This document shows positions 21,456 through 29,138 of a DNA stretch of 33,470 nucleotides, piece by piece. A program made the translations under genes and the position numbers. The notes under the pieces are model-generated. The model was not told the origin of the DNA and did no database searches. It was given only the letters and a program-made list of their open reading frames with translations. Each line of letters opens with the position of its first letter. Position 1 is the stretch's first letter. The stretch is from Nonomuraea zeae (GTDB lineage: Bacteria > Actinomycetota > Actinomycetes > Streptosporangiales > Streptosporangiaceae), in assembly GCF_005889725.1 (NCBI RefSeq), contig NZ_VCKX01000121.1, positions 1 through 33,470 on the forward strand, read 5' to 3'.

Positions 21456-23372
21456 CTACTCGTACCAGTAGGCGTCCTGGACGGAGCCGTTCGCGCCGAT
21501 CCACCAGAGCTCCATGCTGTTGGGGATCCGGGACACCGCCGTGATCCCGGCGCCGGGCGCGGCGCTGCCGGCCGGGGCGATCTCGTAGCGGCTCCAGTTC
21601 GCGCCCTCGTACCAGTACGCGCCCTCGACCGAGCCGTTCGGGGCACTCCACCAGAGCTCCATGCTCCCGGGAATGCGCGACACCGCCGCGATCCCGGAGC
21701 CGGGTGACGCGCTCCCCGGACCGCCGATCTCGTACGTCTGCCAGCTCCCGCCCTCGTACCAGTACGCCCCCTGGACCGAGCCGTTCGGGGCGACCCACCA
21801 GAGCTCCATGCTCCCGGGAATGCGGGACACGGCGGCGATCCCGGAGCCGGGCGCGGCGCTCGCGCCGCCGCCGATCTCGTAACGGCCCCAGCTCCCGCCC
21901 TCGTACCAGAACGCCCCCTGAACCGAACCGTTCGGCGCCACCCACCACAGCTCCATGCTCCCGGGGATCCGCGACACCGCCGCGATCCCCGAGCCGAGCG
22001 ACGCGCTCCCCGGACCGCCGATCTCGTACGTCTGCCAGCTCCCGCCCTCGTACCAGAACGCCCCCTGAACCGAACCGTTCGGCGCGACCCACCAGAGCTC
22101 CATGCCGGTGGGGATCCGGGACACCGCCGTGATCCCGGCGCCGGGCGCGGCGCTGCCCGCGGGGGCGATCTCGTAGCGGCCCCAGCTCCCGCCCTCGTAC
22201 CAGAACGCCCCCTGGACCGAACCGTTCGGGGCCACCCACCACAGCTCCATGCTCCCGGGAATGCGCGACACCGCCGTGACCCCGGAGTCCGGCGACGCGC
22301 TCCCCGGACCGCCGATCTCGTACGTCTGCCAGCTCCCGCCCTCATACCAGAACGCCCCCTGAACCGAACCGTTCGGCGCCACCCACCAGAGCTCCATGCT
22401 GTTGGGGATCCGCGACACCGCGGTCACCGTGCCGGCCGTGGAGGCGCTCGCCTCGACGCTCAGCTGGAAGCTTCTCCACCCGCCGGGCAGCCGCACCCCC
22501 TCGACGCCGTGCATCGGGAACCGATTCAGCGAGCCGTCGGGGTCACGGTCGTTGCTCGTGTCGTCGATGCCGCACTCGCCGTAACCGATCCGGAAGAAGC
22601 CGCCGTCTCCCCAATCGGCTCCCCAGGAGTTCTTGGCGATCCAGCACTGGTCGGCGTCCGAATAGCCGATCACCTCGACGCAGTGGTAGCCGGCGTGACC
22701 TCCGGTCACGTGGCGGTAGACCTCGTTCGAGAGCGCGAAGAAGTCATCGTAGACGTGGAAGACCGCGCACACCGGCCCGCGCGTCGCCAGCCACTGCTTG
22801 CGTTCCGCGGTCGACATGAGCGTGGAATATCCCGTGGGCGCGTACAACTGCTTGTCCCGGTCGGGGTGCAACCGGCAGCCGGGATTCCCGGCCTCGTCGA
22901 ACGCGCTCGGATAGGGGAAGAACTCTTCTGGCGGGATGCCGCGGCGCCCGGCCTCGTCAATGGCATCCGACGGCCACCACCCGCCGCAGCCCGCGCCGTG
23001 CGCGGAGCAGAAGTGCAGATCCGCCTCGCTGAGATCTATCTCGGCGCCCGTCGCGATCGAAACAGCCGACTCCACGACCGCGCAGGTGCAGAAGGACACG
23101 CAGGAGCCGCAGTTCAATTGATGTTTGACCGGAGACACATGATTACGCCCATTCATGTTCCGCCAGTCCACGGCGGCCGGAAGATTTGCGATGGCGGTGG
23201 TGTCGCGCGGGCGGGTGATCAGCTCGGCCAGCGCCTGGCGCGGGATCACCACGCCCAGCAGACCGTTCCGTTCGTCGTCGTCAAGGTCGGTGATCGGATT
23301 TGCGGTCGCTTGCCAGTTGGCGGTGCTCCGCCGCAGGATGTCTTTAAGCACGGAAATATCTGGGACGGGCAC
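21456..23372 (-). CDS. Papain-like (C1) cysteine peptidase fused to lectin-like Trp-rich propeller
   Basis: The 638-residue protein starts at GTG 23372 behind GGAG. Residues about 65-290 are a C1A peptidase: oxyanion Gln85 and catalytic Cys91 in HQLNCGSCVSF, His230 in HAGYHCVEVIGY, and Asn248 in WIAKNSWGADWGDGGFF. The residue after the catalytic Cys is Val rather than the usual Trp. Residues 297-638 consist of Trp-rich units of 49 residues (SMELWWVAPNGSVQGAFWYE), like the fucose-lectin-type beta-propeller repeats found in many actinomycete secreted proteins. No signal peptide is visible, so the export route is unclear. The propeller may tether the peptidase to glycans. A short acidic propeptide-like segment (residues 25-45) precedes the catalytic domain. 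The gene heads a cluster with the I42 inhibitor. Confidence 0.9.
   Translation of the reverse strand: MPVPDISVLKDILRRSTANWQATANPITDLDDDERNGLLGVVIPRQALAELITRPRDTTAIANLPAAVDWRNMNGRNHVSPVKHQLNCGSCVSFCTCAVVESAVSIATGAEIDLSEADLHFCSAHGAGCGGWWPSDAIDEAGRRGIPPEEFFPYPSAFDEAGNPGCRLHPDRDKQLYAPTGYSTLMSTAERKQWLATRGPVCAVFHVYDDFFALSNEVYRHVTGGHAGYHCVEVIGYSDADQCWIAKNSWGADWGDGGFFRIGYGECGIDDTSNDRDPDGSLNRFPMHGVEGVRLPGGWRSFQLSVEASASTAGTVTAVSRIPNSMELWWVAPNGSVQGAFWYEGGSWQTYEIGGPGSASPDSGVTAVSRIPGSMELWWVAPNGSVQGAFWYEGGSWGRYEIAPAGSAAPGAGITAVSRIPTGMELWWVAPNGSVQGAFWYEGGSWQTYEIGGPGSASLGSGIAAVSRIPGSMELWWVAPNGSVQGAFWYEGGSWGRYEIGGGASAAPGSGIAAVSRIPGSMELWWVAPNGSVQGAYWYEGGSWQTYEIGGPGSASPGSGIAAVSRIPGSMELWWSAPNGSVEGAYWYEGANWSRYEIAPAGSAAPGAGITAVSRIPNSMELWWIGANGSVQDAYWYE
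21459..22427 (-). repeat. Six and a half 147-bp coding repeats (propeller blades)
   Basis: Residues 316-609 of the C1 peptidase are six 49-residue units in register, and 610-638 is a 29-residue partial seventh. The missing end of the seventh unit (WRSFQLSVEASAS) lies before the first unit at residues 297-315. This is the split-blade closure used by beta-propellers and predicts seven blades. At DNA level the copies are very similar, including synonymous sites, which points to recent expansion or gene conversion. Confidence 0.85.
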
Positions 23373-23707
23373 TGGGCGCTCCGGACAATGAGAAGTATGA
23401 GCGATCTTGACGCTGCGTTTCGCCCTCTCTGTTATCCCGCGCGGGCGGCCAGCGTAAGACCGGCGCGAAGTAAAGCCCGGGATGATTCTCCCGGCCCGTC
23501 AGGCCGCGTTCCGCAGGATCCGGCGGCCATCGCCGGCCGGCGGCCTGGAGGCCAAGCGACTTTGACTCCCACTTTGGGCCACCGGACTTCCGCCTTCGAT
23601 ATCGTTTTCAGTGAAGGGTCACGAATGACTGGGAAACAAGCGCGATCGGCGGATCGAATACCCAGCCATTTCAAAAAGCCACGAACAACAGTGGGCACTC
23701 CCGTGGA
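23373..23707. other. Divergent intergenic region between C1 peptidase and GH25 genes
   Basis: These 335 bases contain no convincing gene. They have lower GC than the surroundings, especially near 23590-23690. The stretch must hold promoters for both directions. The best plus-strand promoter is listed separately. CATACT on the minus strand near 23393-23398 could be the -10 for the peptidase gene. The minus-strand 132-codon frame here has poor coding character. Confidence 0.5.
23407..23435 (+). promoter_or_regulatory. Promoter-like pair upstream of the GH25 gene
   Basis: TTGACG (23407-23412) and TGTTAT (23430-23435) are separated by 17 bp. Transcription would start near 23442, leaving a leader of roughly 280 nt before the muramidase, which is long. 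A nearer promoter in the AT-richer stretch cannot be excluded. Confidence 0.45.
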
Positions 23708-23725
23708 ATGACGCAGGTGATCACC

Positions 23726-24652
23726 ATGTTCGGTGTCGATGTATCCCATTGGAACGGCAGGCTCGACTGGGCCGCCATCGCGGATTCGGGCGTCGAGTTC
23801 GCGTTCGCCAAGGCGACCGAGGGCGTCCATTACAAGGACCCCACCTGGGCGCGCAACCGGACCGCCATGCTGGCCTTGGGCGAGCGGTTCGTGCCCGGCG
23901 CGTACTGCTTCCTGCGCGGCGACGCCGACATCACGCGACAGGTCGACCTCTTCCTGGACGTCGTGGGCGACGTCGCCCCGATCATGGTGGCGCTGGACGT
24001 CGAGTCACGAGAGGGCGTCAGCCGGCAGGCGACGGCCGAGGACGCCATGGAATGGGTCGCGGAGTTCAAGAGCCGCACCGGCGGGCATCCCGTGATCGGG
24101 TACTACCCGCGCTGGTACTGGAAGCAGCACGGGGAGGGCGACCTGTCGTTCTTCGACACGCTGTGGGCGTCCCGCTACGTCTCCGGCGTGGGGACTCCCC
24201 AGAAGCTGTACGACCGCGTGCTCGCCGAATGGTGGAAGCCCTACGGCGACGAGACCGTCTCCATTCTCCAGTTCACCGAGAGCGGCAGCGTGCCGGGGTT
24301 CCCCGAGGGCCCCTGCGACGTCAACATGTACCAGGGCGACCGCGCGCAGCTCCGGGCGCTCCTCCTGACCGGCGGGCCGGCCCTCGCCATCCCCGACGGC
24401 ACTCCCCCGCTGGCCCAGGGCTCCTCCGGGCTGCGGGTCTCGCAGCTCCAGATCGCCCTGAACCTGGCCGGGCACCGGCCGAAGCTGGACGTGGACGGGG
24501 AGTTCGGCTCGGTGACCGGGGCAGCCGTCAAGTGGCTGCAGCGCAAGGCGGTCCTCGCCATGACCGGGGTGTACGACGAGGAGGCGGAGGCCGCGCTGCG
24601 GACGGTGCTCCAGACCCACCGATCCGCGAGAGGCCGCAGGCTGATGGTCTGA
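23726..24652 (+). CDS. GH25 muramidase (lysozyme) with C-terminal peptidoglycan-binding domain
   Basis: This is a 308-residue protein from ATG 23726, which follows AGGTGA. An in-frame ATG at 23708 would add six residues but has a poorly spaced ribosome site. The GH25 landmarks are FGVDVSHWNG at the N-terminus, FAFAKATEG, and the catalytic DxE in IMVALDVES (Asp91 and Glu93). The domain ends with DVNMYQGD near residue 205. Residues about 230-300 are a PG_binding_1 domain (LAQGSSGLRVSQLQIALNL, DVDGEFGSVTGAAVKWLQ). The enzyme cleaves the MurNAc-GlcNAc link in peptidoglycan. It has no signal peptide, like phage endolysins. It diverges from the C1 peptidase cluster and may form one lytic set with the CHAP enzyme. 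Confidence 0.93.
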   Translation: MFGVDVSHWNGRLDWAAIADSGVEFAFAKATEGVHYKDPTWARNRTAMLALGERFVPGAYCFLRGDADITRQVDLFLDVVGDVAPIMVALDVESREGVSRQATAEDAMEWVAEFKSRTGGHPVIGYYPRWYWKQHGEGDLSFFDTLWASRYVSGVGTPQKLYDRVLAEWWKPYGDETVSILQFTESGSVPGFPEGPCDVNMYQGDRAQLRALLLTGGPALAIPDGTPPLAQGSSGLRVSQLQIALNLAGHRPKLDVDGEFGSVTGAAVKWLQRKAVLAMTGVYDEEAEAALRTVLQTHRSARGRRLMV

Positions 24653-24675
24653 CCGAAGGGGACGAATGCGGTCGA

Positions 24676-24703
24676 GGAGGCCGGCACCGGGGTCCCGGCC
24701 TCC
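24676..24703. terminator. Bidirectional hairpin between convergent genes
   Basis: GGAGGCCGG (24676-24684) and CCGGCCTCC (24695-24703) form a perfect 9-bp stem with a 10-nt loop, placed between the stops of the GH25 gene (24652) and the DUF4832 gene (24712). It can serve both directions. Confidence 0.65.
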
Positions 24704-24711
24704 CCGGCACG

Positions 24712-27048
24712 TCACTGGAACGACACGGAGTCGATGGTGACGGTGCTGTCGCCGCCGTACCAGAAGCCCATCGCGAGCTGTCCGGGGGACGCGCGGTTGA
24801 TCCCGTTCGCGGACATCGGAATCCTGATGTCCTGGTACGCGGTCGTGATGGCCGGATGCCCGCCGCCGTCGAGCGTGTAGTCGCCGAAGACCTTGCTCAC
24901 CCCGCCGAGGCCGAGGTTGAAGTGGGCCTGCTCGCCTCCTGCCGCGCCCTTGATCCGGACGACGAGATACGTGTACGCCGACAGGCCGGTGTTGACGTCG
25001 CTGCCGAACCAGCCGCAGTTGTCGTAGCGCAGGCTGAGCGCCCCGCCGGAGACGGCCCCTGAGCCGCCGCCGTTGAGGAAGCAGTTGCCGCCGGTCCACT
25101 TGCCGAGGTCGTTGAGCGCCGCGGACGGGTACGCCGGGTTGCCGTCGAAGTCGTCCACGACCAGCCCCCCGGACGAGGCCGGAAGGGTGACGACGGTGAC
25201 GGGCGCCGACGCGGCGGAGGTGTTGCCCGCGGCGTCGTACGCCTTGACGGTGTAGGTGTAGGAGGTCGCGGGGCTCAGCCCGGTGTCGGTGAAGGTGGTC
25301 GTCGCCGAGGTCCCGGCCTCGGTGGCGCCGCGGTAGATCCGGTAGCCGGCGACGCCGACGTTGTCCGTGGCGGCCGTCCAGGACAGGGTGACCGCGTTCG
25401 CCGTGCGTGACGGAGAGGCCAGCCCGGCGGGCGCGCTGGGCGCCGTGGTGTCCGTGCCGCCGCCCGTGCCGACGGTGACCGGGCCGAGGCCGAGCCAGCC
25501 GTCGGCGCCCTGGGTGGCGTTGGCGAAGCGCAGCTTCTTGGCGTTCGACGACACGGCTTCCAGCGGGTTCTTCACCCGCAGGACCCACTGGTAGCCGCCG
25601 GCGGGCACGCCGGAGAGGTTCACGCCGGTCTGGAAGTACTGGGGATAGCCGTAGTCCAGATAGGCCGGGTCCGAGCCCACGCCCCAGTCGGGGAACGCGC
25701 GGATCTTGAGCGGCATGACCGTGCGGAGGTCCCAGGACGTGTCGAAGGTCTTGACCACGGTCCCCGCGGCGTTCTTCAGGCCGAGGGTGACCGTCCACGG
25801 GTAGTAGAACGGCGCCACGCCGTTGTTGCTGATCCGGACGCCCACGTTCGTGGTCCCGCTCGCGGTGTTCTTGAAGTACGCGTTGCCGACGCTGAGGTCG
25901 TATCCCATGAGCCGGACCGCGGCCGCGACGTTCGGGTCACCGGGCGGGTAGCTCTGGCTCTGCTCGTTGATCTTCCAGGTGGTGTGCTCCAGCTCGATGC
26001 AGGCCTTCATGTTGTCGACCTGCCCGGACCCGCCCGGCCAGGACGCGAACGCCGAGGACTGGATCTCGGGCCGGACCTCGCCGCCCATCGAGTCGGTGAT
26101 CCACTTGTTCTCGGCGCCCTGGCTGAGTGCCCGCTGGAGCTGGGCGTAGCCGGCGCCGCCGAGCGACTGCGGCAGGGTGACGCCAGCCGGCGGCGAGCCT
26201 TCCCGGTAGCAGAAGGAGTCGTCGTGGTACCCGATGTTCATGTTCGTCGCCGCGCCCGCCGCCGAGTCGGGGTAGCGCGCCTCCAGCTTGGTCCGCGCGA
26301 ACGCGTCGTCGTACGCCTGGAGGATCTGCGCGGCGTGCGCGTCGGTCGGCATGAAGTTCGGGTACGTGTCGCCGCCGGTGTCGGTGTCGAACGGCCAGGT
26401 GTGCCACTCGCCCCACAGCCCGATCAGGCCCAGGTGGATGAACCCGATGCGCGGGTCGCCGTCGTATCGGGCGCCGAAGGCCGCGATGAAGTCGCCGAGC
26501 GCGTCGAGCAGGTACGGGCTGTCGTAGTCCGGGCTGGTGGTGCTCCAGTAGGTGTTGGTCCGGTACGTGACGTGCCCGTCGAAGCAGTGCGGGATGGCGT
26601 TGGCCGGATGGCTGCCGCTGCCGCCGGGATATTCCAGGTAGAACCGCACGGCCGCCTGGTTGCCGTAGGACGCGATCTCGGTCAGCGCGGCGTCGAGGAC
26701 GGACCAGTTGTACTTCGAGCAGTCGGCCGGGTCGGTCATCACCTCTGACAGGCCGAAATAGCTCCACGTGAGGGAGTGCGGGTAGCCGGTGTTCTGGTCG
26801 CTCCCCGGCCAGTAGAAGCGGGCGAAGCCCTTGAGCGGGTTGTCCAGCGGCGTGGATGCGGCCGCCAGCGGATGCGCCTGGAGCGACGGGTCGGGCGACG
26901 CCGGGGCCGGGGGCCGGGACGGCACCCCGCCGGCGACCGGCGCGAGCGCCCACGCCTGGGCGGCCGGTAACAGGGCCAGCGCGACGGCGGCGAGGGCCGC
27001 GAGCACGGCCCGGCGAAGGCGCCGCGAGGGCAGGACAAAGGCAGGCAT
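24712..27048 (-). CDS. Secreted DUF4832-type putative glycosidase with FN3 and C-terminal binding domain
   Basis: The protein has 778 residues from the ATG at 27048 behind GGAGG. A signal peptide (LRRAVLAALAAVALALLPAA, cut near residue 34) precedes a domain starting LDNPLKGFARFYWPG. That segment, with later RFYLEYPGG and IHLGLIGLWGEWHTWP, is typical of DUF4832/DUF4874 proteins thought to be TIM-barrel glycoside hydrolases. The Glu in GLWGEWH is a candidate catalytic acid. A beta-sandwich follows (about 395-515). An FN3 module lies at roughly 533-622 (SAPAGLASPSRTANAVTLSW). The last 156 residues are a jelly-roll-like carbohydrate-binding domain (VVDDFDGNPAYPSAALNDLG). It diverges from a sugar importer and a GH36 gene, so it probably releases the sugar they take in. 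The substrate is not known. Confidence 0.8.
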   Translation of the reverse strand: MPAFVLPSRRLRRAVLAALAAVALALLPAAQAWALAPVAGGVPSRPPAPASPDPSLQAHPLAAASTPLDNPLKGFARFYWPGSDQNTGYPHSLTWSYFGLSEVMTDPADCSKYNWSVLDAALTEIASYGNQAAVRFYLEYPGGSGSHPANAIPHCFDGHVTYRTNTYWSTTSPDYDSPYLLDALGDFIAAFGARYDGDPRIGFIHLGLIGLWGEWHTWPFDTDTGGDTYPNFMPTDAHAAQILQAYDDAFARTKLEARYPDSAAGAATNMNIGYHDDSFCYREGSPPAGVTLPQSLGGAGYAQLQRALSQGAENKWITDSMGGEVRPEIQSSAFASWPGGSGQVDNMKACIELEHTTWKINEQSQSYPPGDPNVAAAVRLMGYDLSVGNAYFKNTASGTTNVGVRISNNGVAPFYYPWTVTLGLKNAAGTVVKTFDTSWDLRTVMPLKIRAFPDWGVGSDPAYLDYGYPQYFQTGVNLSGVPAGGYQWVLRVKNPLEAVSSNAKKLRFANATQGADGWLGLGPVTVGTGGGTDTTAPSAPAGLASPSRTANAVTLSWTAATDNVGVAGYRIYRGATEAGTSATTTFTDTGLSPATSYTYTVKAYDAAGNTSAASAPVTVVTLPASSGGLVVDDFDGNPAYPSAALNDLGKWTGGNCFLNGGGSGAVSGGALSLRYDNCGWFGSDVNTGLSAYTYLVVRIKGAAGGEQAHFNLGLGGVSKVFGDYTLDGGGHPAITTAYQDIRIPMSANGINRASPGQLAMGFWYGGDSTVTIDSVSFQ

Positions 27049-27092
27049 GACTGAGAAACCTCCGAGATACGTGGACGGCCGAAGCCTGCCGC

Positions 27093-27108
27093 GGGCTCCG
27101 GAGAGCCC
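27093..27108. promoter_or_regulatory. Short perfect palindrome in the DUF4832 leader
   Basis: GGGCTC-CGGA-GAGCCC is a perfect inverted repeat with a 4-bp centre, about 45 bases upstream of the DUF4832 start codon. It could be a 5' leader hairpin or a regulator site. Confidence 0.3.
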
Positions 27109-27181
27109 ACCGCATGGGGGTTGACGTGGGACGGAAGGATTCGGAGACGCTGCCGTACGCTCGCCAAGTTATGAGGAGCTA

Positions 27182-27220
27182 TTGACAAACTTCCGATGCC
27201 TCACATCATTATTCGGAAGT
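27182..27220 (+). promoter_or_regulatory. Promoter and overlapping inverted repeat of the second sugar operon
   Basis: A consensus TTGACA (27182-27187) is followed two bases later by a perfect 8-bp inverted repeat, ACTTCCGA (27189-27196) and TCGGAAGT (27213-27220), with a 16-bp spacer. The -10 would lie inside the spacer region (TCATTA near 27206, 18 bp away). A second small repeat, TGAC-AAGAG-GTCA, lies at 27228-27240. A protein bound here would block the promoter. The ROK regulator at the end of the operon is a candidate. Confidence 0.5.
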
Positions 27221-27265
27221 CATCTCGTGACAAGAGGTCAATTTCACCGAGCGCCGAGGACGATG

Positions 27266-28219
27266 ATGAGAACGATGCGGACCGAGGAACGGTCCCAGGT
27301 CGCCGAGCCGAGCGACGACGACGGCGCATCCCGGCGAAGACGGGCCCGGCCGCGTGACGACCGCCGGGCGGCGTGGATCTTCCTGATCCCCGCGCTCGCC
27401 GGCTTCGCGATCTTCTTCGGCTACCCCACCGTCCGCGGGTTCTGGTACTCCCTGACCGACTACAACCTGCTCAGCGAGCCCGCCTTCGTCGGCGGGGACA
27501 ACTACGCGCAGCTCGTCCGCGACCCGCAGTTCTGGCACTCGCTCGCGGTCACCGCCTACTACGTCGTCATCAACATCGGCTCGCAGCTGCTGCTCGGGCT
27601 GCTCCTGGCCGCGCTCATGCACCGCCTCACCCGGTCGGTGGCGCTCCGCGCGATGCTGCTGCTGCCGTGGCTGGTGCCGAACGTCACCGTCGGCCTGCTG
27701 TGGATCTGGCTGCTCGACGCCGACCTCGGCTTCGTCAACCACCTGCTGAAGGCGCTCGGCTTCGGCACGGTCGGCTTCTTCGTCTCCCCCGACTGGGCCA
27801 TGCCGACGATCGGGATGGTCAACACCTGGGCGTACACCGGCTACACCGCGCTCCTGCTCTACGCCGGCATGCTGCAGATCCCGCCGCACCTGTACGAGAG
27901 CGCCGCCATCGACGGCGCCGGCGAGCTGCGCATGTTCCGCTCGATCACGCTACCGATGCTGCGGCCCGTCCTCGCCCTGGTGCTGGTGGTGTCGCTGATC
28001 GGCTCGTTCCAGATCTTCGACACGGTCGCCGTGGCCTCGAAGGGCAGCGGGGCCGGCAGCGCGATCAGAGTCATCTACTACTTCATCTACCAGCAGGCCT
28101 TCCAGTACTTCCACATGGGCTACGCCTCGGCCGCGGCACTCCTGCTCGCGCTCGTCCTCGGCGTGCTCACGGTCGTGCAGATGCGGCTGCTGCGGGCGTC
28201 CCGCTCGGACCTGGCCTGA
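27266..28219 (+). CDS. Sugar ABC transporter permease, MalF/UgpA type
   Basis: This 317-residue permease starts at the second of two adjacent ATGs (27263 and 27266), with GAGGA five bases upstream. The in-frame extension to 27182 would include the promoter and is rejected. A charged, Arg-rich N-terminal tail leads to TM1 (AAWIFLIPALAGFAIFFGYP). About six membrane segments and the EAA loop ESAAIDGAGELRMFRSITLP are present. It pairs with the TTG-started permease 12 bp downstream. The operon lacks an ATPase, so it probably shares a general one. The neighbouring GH36 enzyme suggests an alpha-galactoside or similar oligosaccharide as cargo. Confidence 0.93.
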   Translation: MRTMRTEERSQVAEPSDDDGASRRRRARPRDDRRAAWIFLIPALAGFAIFFGYPTVRGFWYSLTDYNLLSEPAFVGGDNYAQLVRDPQFWHSLAVTAYYVVINIGSQLLLGLLLAALMHRLTRSVALRAMLLLPWLVPNVTVGLLWIWLLDADLGFVNHLLKALGFGTVGFFVSPDWAMPTIGMVNTWAYTGYTALLLYAGMLQIPPHLYESAAIDGAGELRMFRSITLPMLRPVLALVLVVSLIGSFQIFDTVAVASKGSGAGSAIRVIYYFIYQQAFQYFHMGYASAAALLLALVLGVLTVVQMRLLRASRSDLA

Positions 28220-28231
28220 GGAGAGAACACG

Positions 28232-29113
28232 TTGCGCCGCATCGCGAACATCGGCCGGCTGCCGGCCTGGGCCGTCCTGGCCGTGGCCCTCCTGCTCACC
28301 CTGTTCCCCTTCTACTGGATGGTCCGCACGGCCATCACTCCCGCCGCCGACCTCTACGCCGACAGCGGTGCCCTGTTCCCGCGGCACCCGACGATGGTGA
28401 ACTTCCTGCGCATCCTCGGCCTCACCAGCCAGGAGGAGGCCCGCGCGGCCGGCGGGTCGGGCGCGCAGATCAACTTCGCCCGCTACCTGCTCAACTCGGT
28501 CGTCTACAGCGGCCTGATCGCTACGCTGCAGACGTTCTTCTGCGCGATGGCCGGCTACGCGTTCGCCCGGCTGCGCTTCCCCGGGCGCGAGCTCGTCTTC
28601 GGCGTCGTGATCGCCGCGCTCATGGTGCCGCCGATCTTCACGCTCCTGCCCAACTTCGTGCTGGTGAAGAACCTCGACCTGATCAACACCTTCGCCGGGA
28701 TGGTGGCCCCGACGATCCTGATGACCCCGTTCGCGGTCTTCTTCCTGCGGCAGTTCTTCCTGTCCATCCCGCGCGACGTGGAGGAGGCGGCCCGGCTCGA
28801 CGGCAACGGCGCGTGGGGCGTGTTCTGGCGCATCGTGCTGCCGATGAGCCGCGGGCCGCTGATCACGATCGGGCTCACCACGACGGTGTGGGCGTGGAAG
28901 GACTACCTGTGGCCGCTGCTGGTCGGGCGGGAGGAGCAGACCCGCGTCCTCACCGTCGCGCTCGGCGTCTTCCTCCAGCAGTCGCCCAACACCCGCCCGG
29001 ACTGGACCGGGCTCATGGCCGGATCGACCCTTTCGGTCCTGCCGGTGCTGCTCCTGCTGGTCTTCCTCGGCCGGCGGCTGGTGCAGTCGCTCAACTTCTC
29101 CGGAATCAAATAA
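28232..29113 (+). CDS. Sugar ABC transporter permease, MalG type
   Basis: This 293-residue permease starts at TTG 28232 behind GAGGAGA, eight bases away. The product begins MRRIANIGRLPAWAVLAVAL, with about six membrane segments and the EAA loop EEAARLDGNGAWGVFWRIVLP around residues 185-205. It ends in QSLNFSGIK, the usual MalG-type tail. With the upstream permease it forms the channel of the second sugar importer. A TTG start in the middle of an operon may lower its translation somewhat. Confidence 0.93.
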   Translation: MRRIANIGRLPAWAVLAVALLLTLFPFYWMVRTAITPAADLYADSGALFPRHPTMVNFLRILGLTSQEEARAAGGSGAQINFARYLLNSVVYSGLIATLQTFFCAMAGYAFARLRFPGRELVFGVVIAALMVPPIFTLLPNFVLVKNLDLINTFAGMVAPTILMTPFAVFFLRQFFLSIPRDVEEAARLDGNGAWGVFWRIVLPMSRGPLITIGLTTTVWAWKDYLWPLLVGREEQTRVLTVALGVFLQQSPNTRPDWTGLMAGSTLSVLPVLLLLVFLGRRLVQSLNFSGIK

Positions 29114-29138
29114 CCCCCCGTAAGAGAGGCATCGACCC

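Noticed and set aside
21459..22427. Possible CRISPR or noncoding satellite
   Set aside because: The 147-bp period is a multiple of three, lies in one open frame, and encodes propeller blades.
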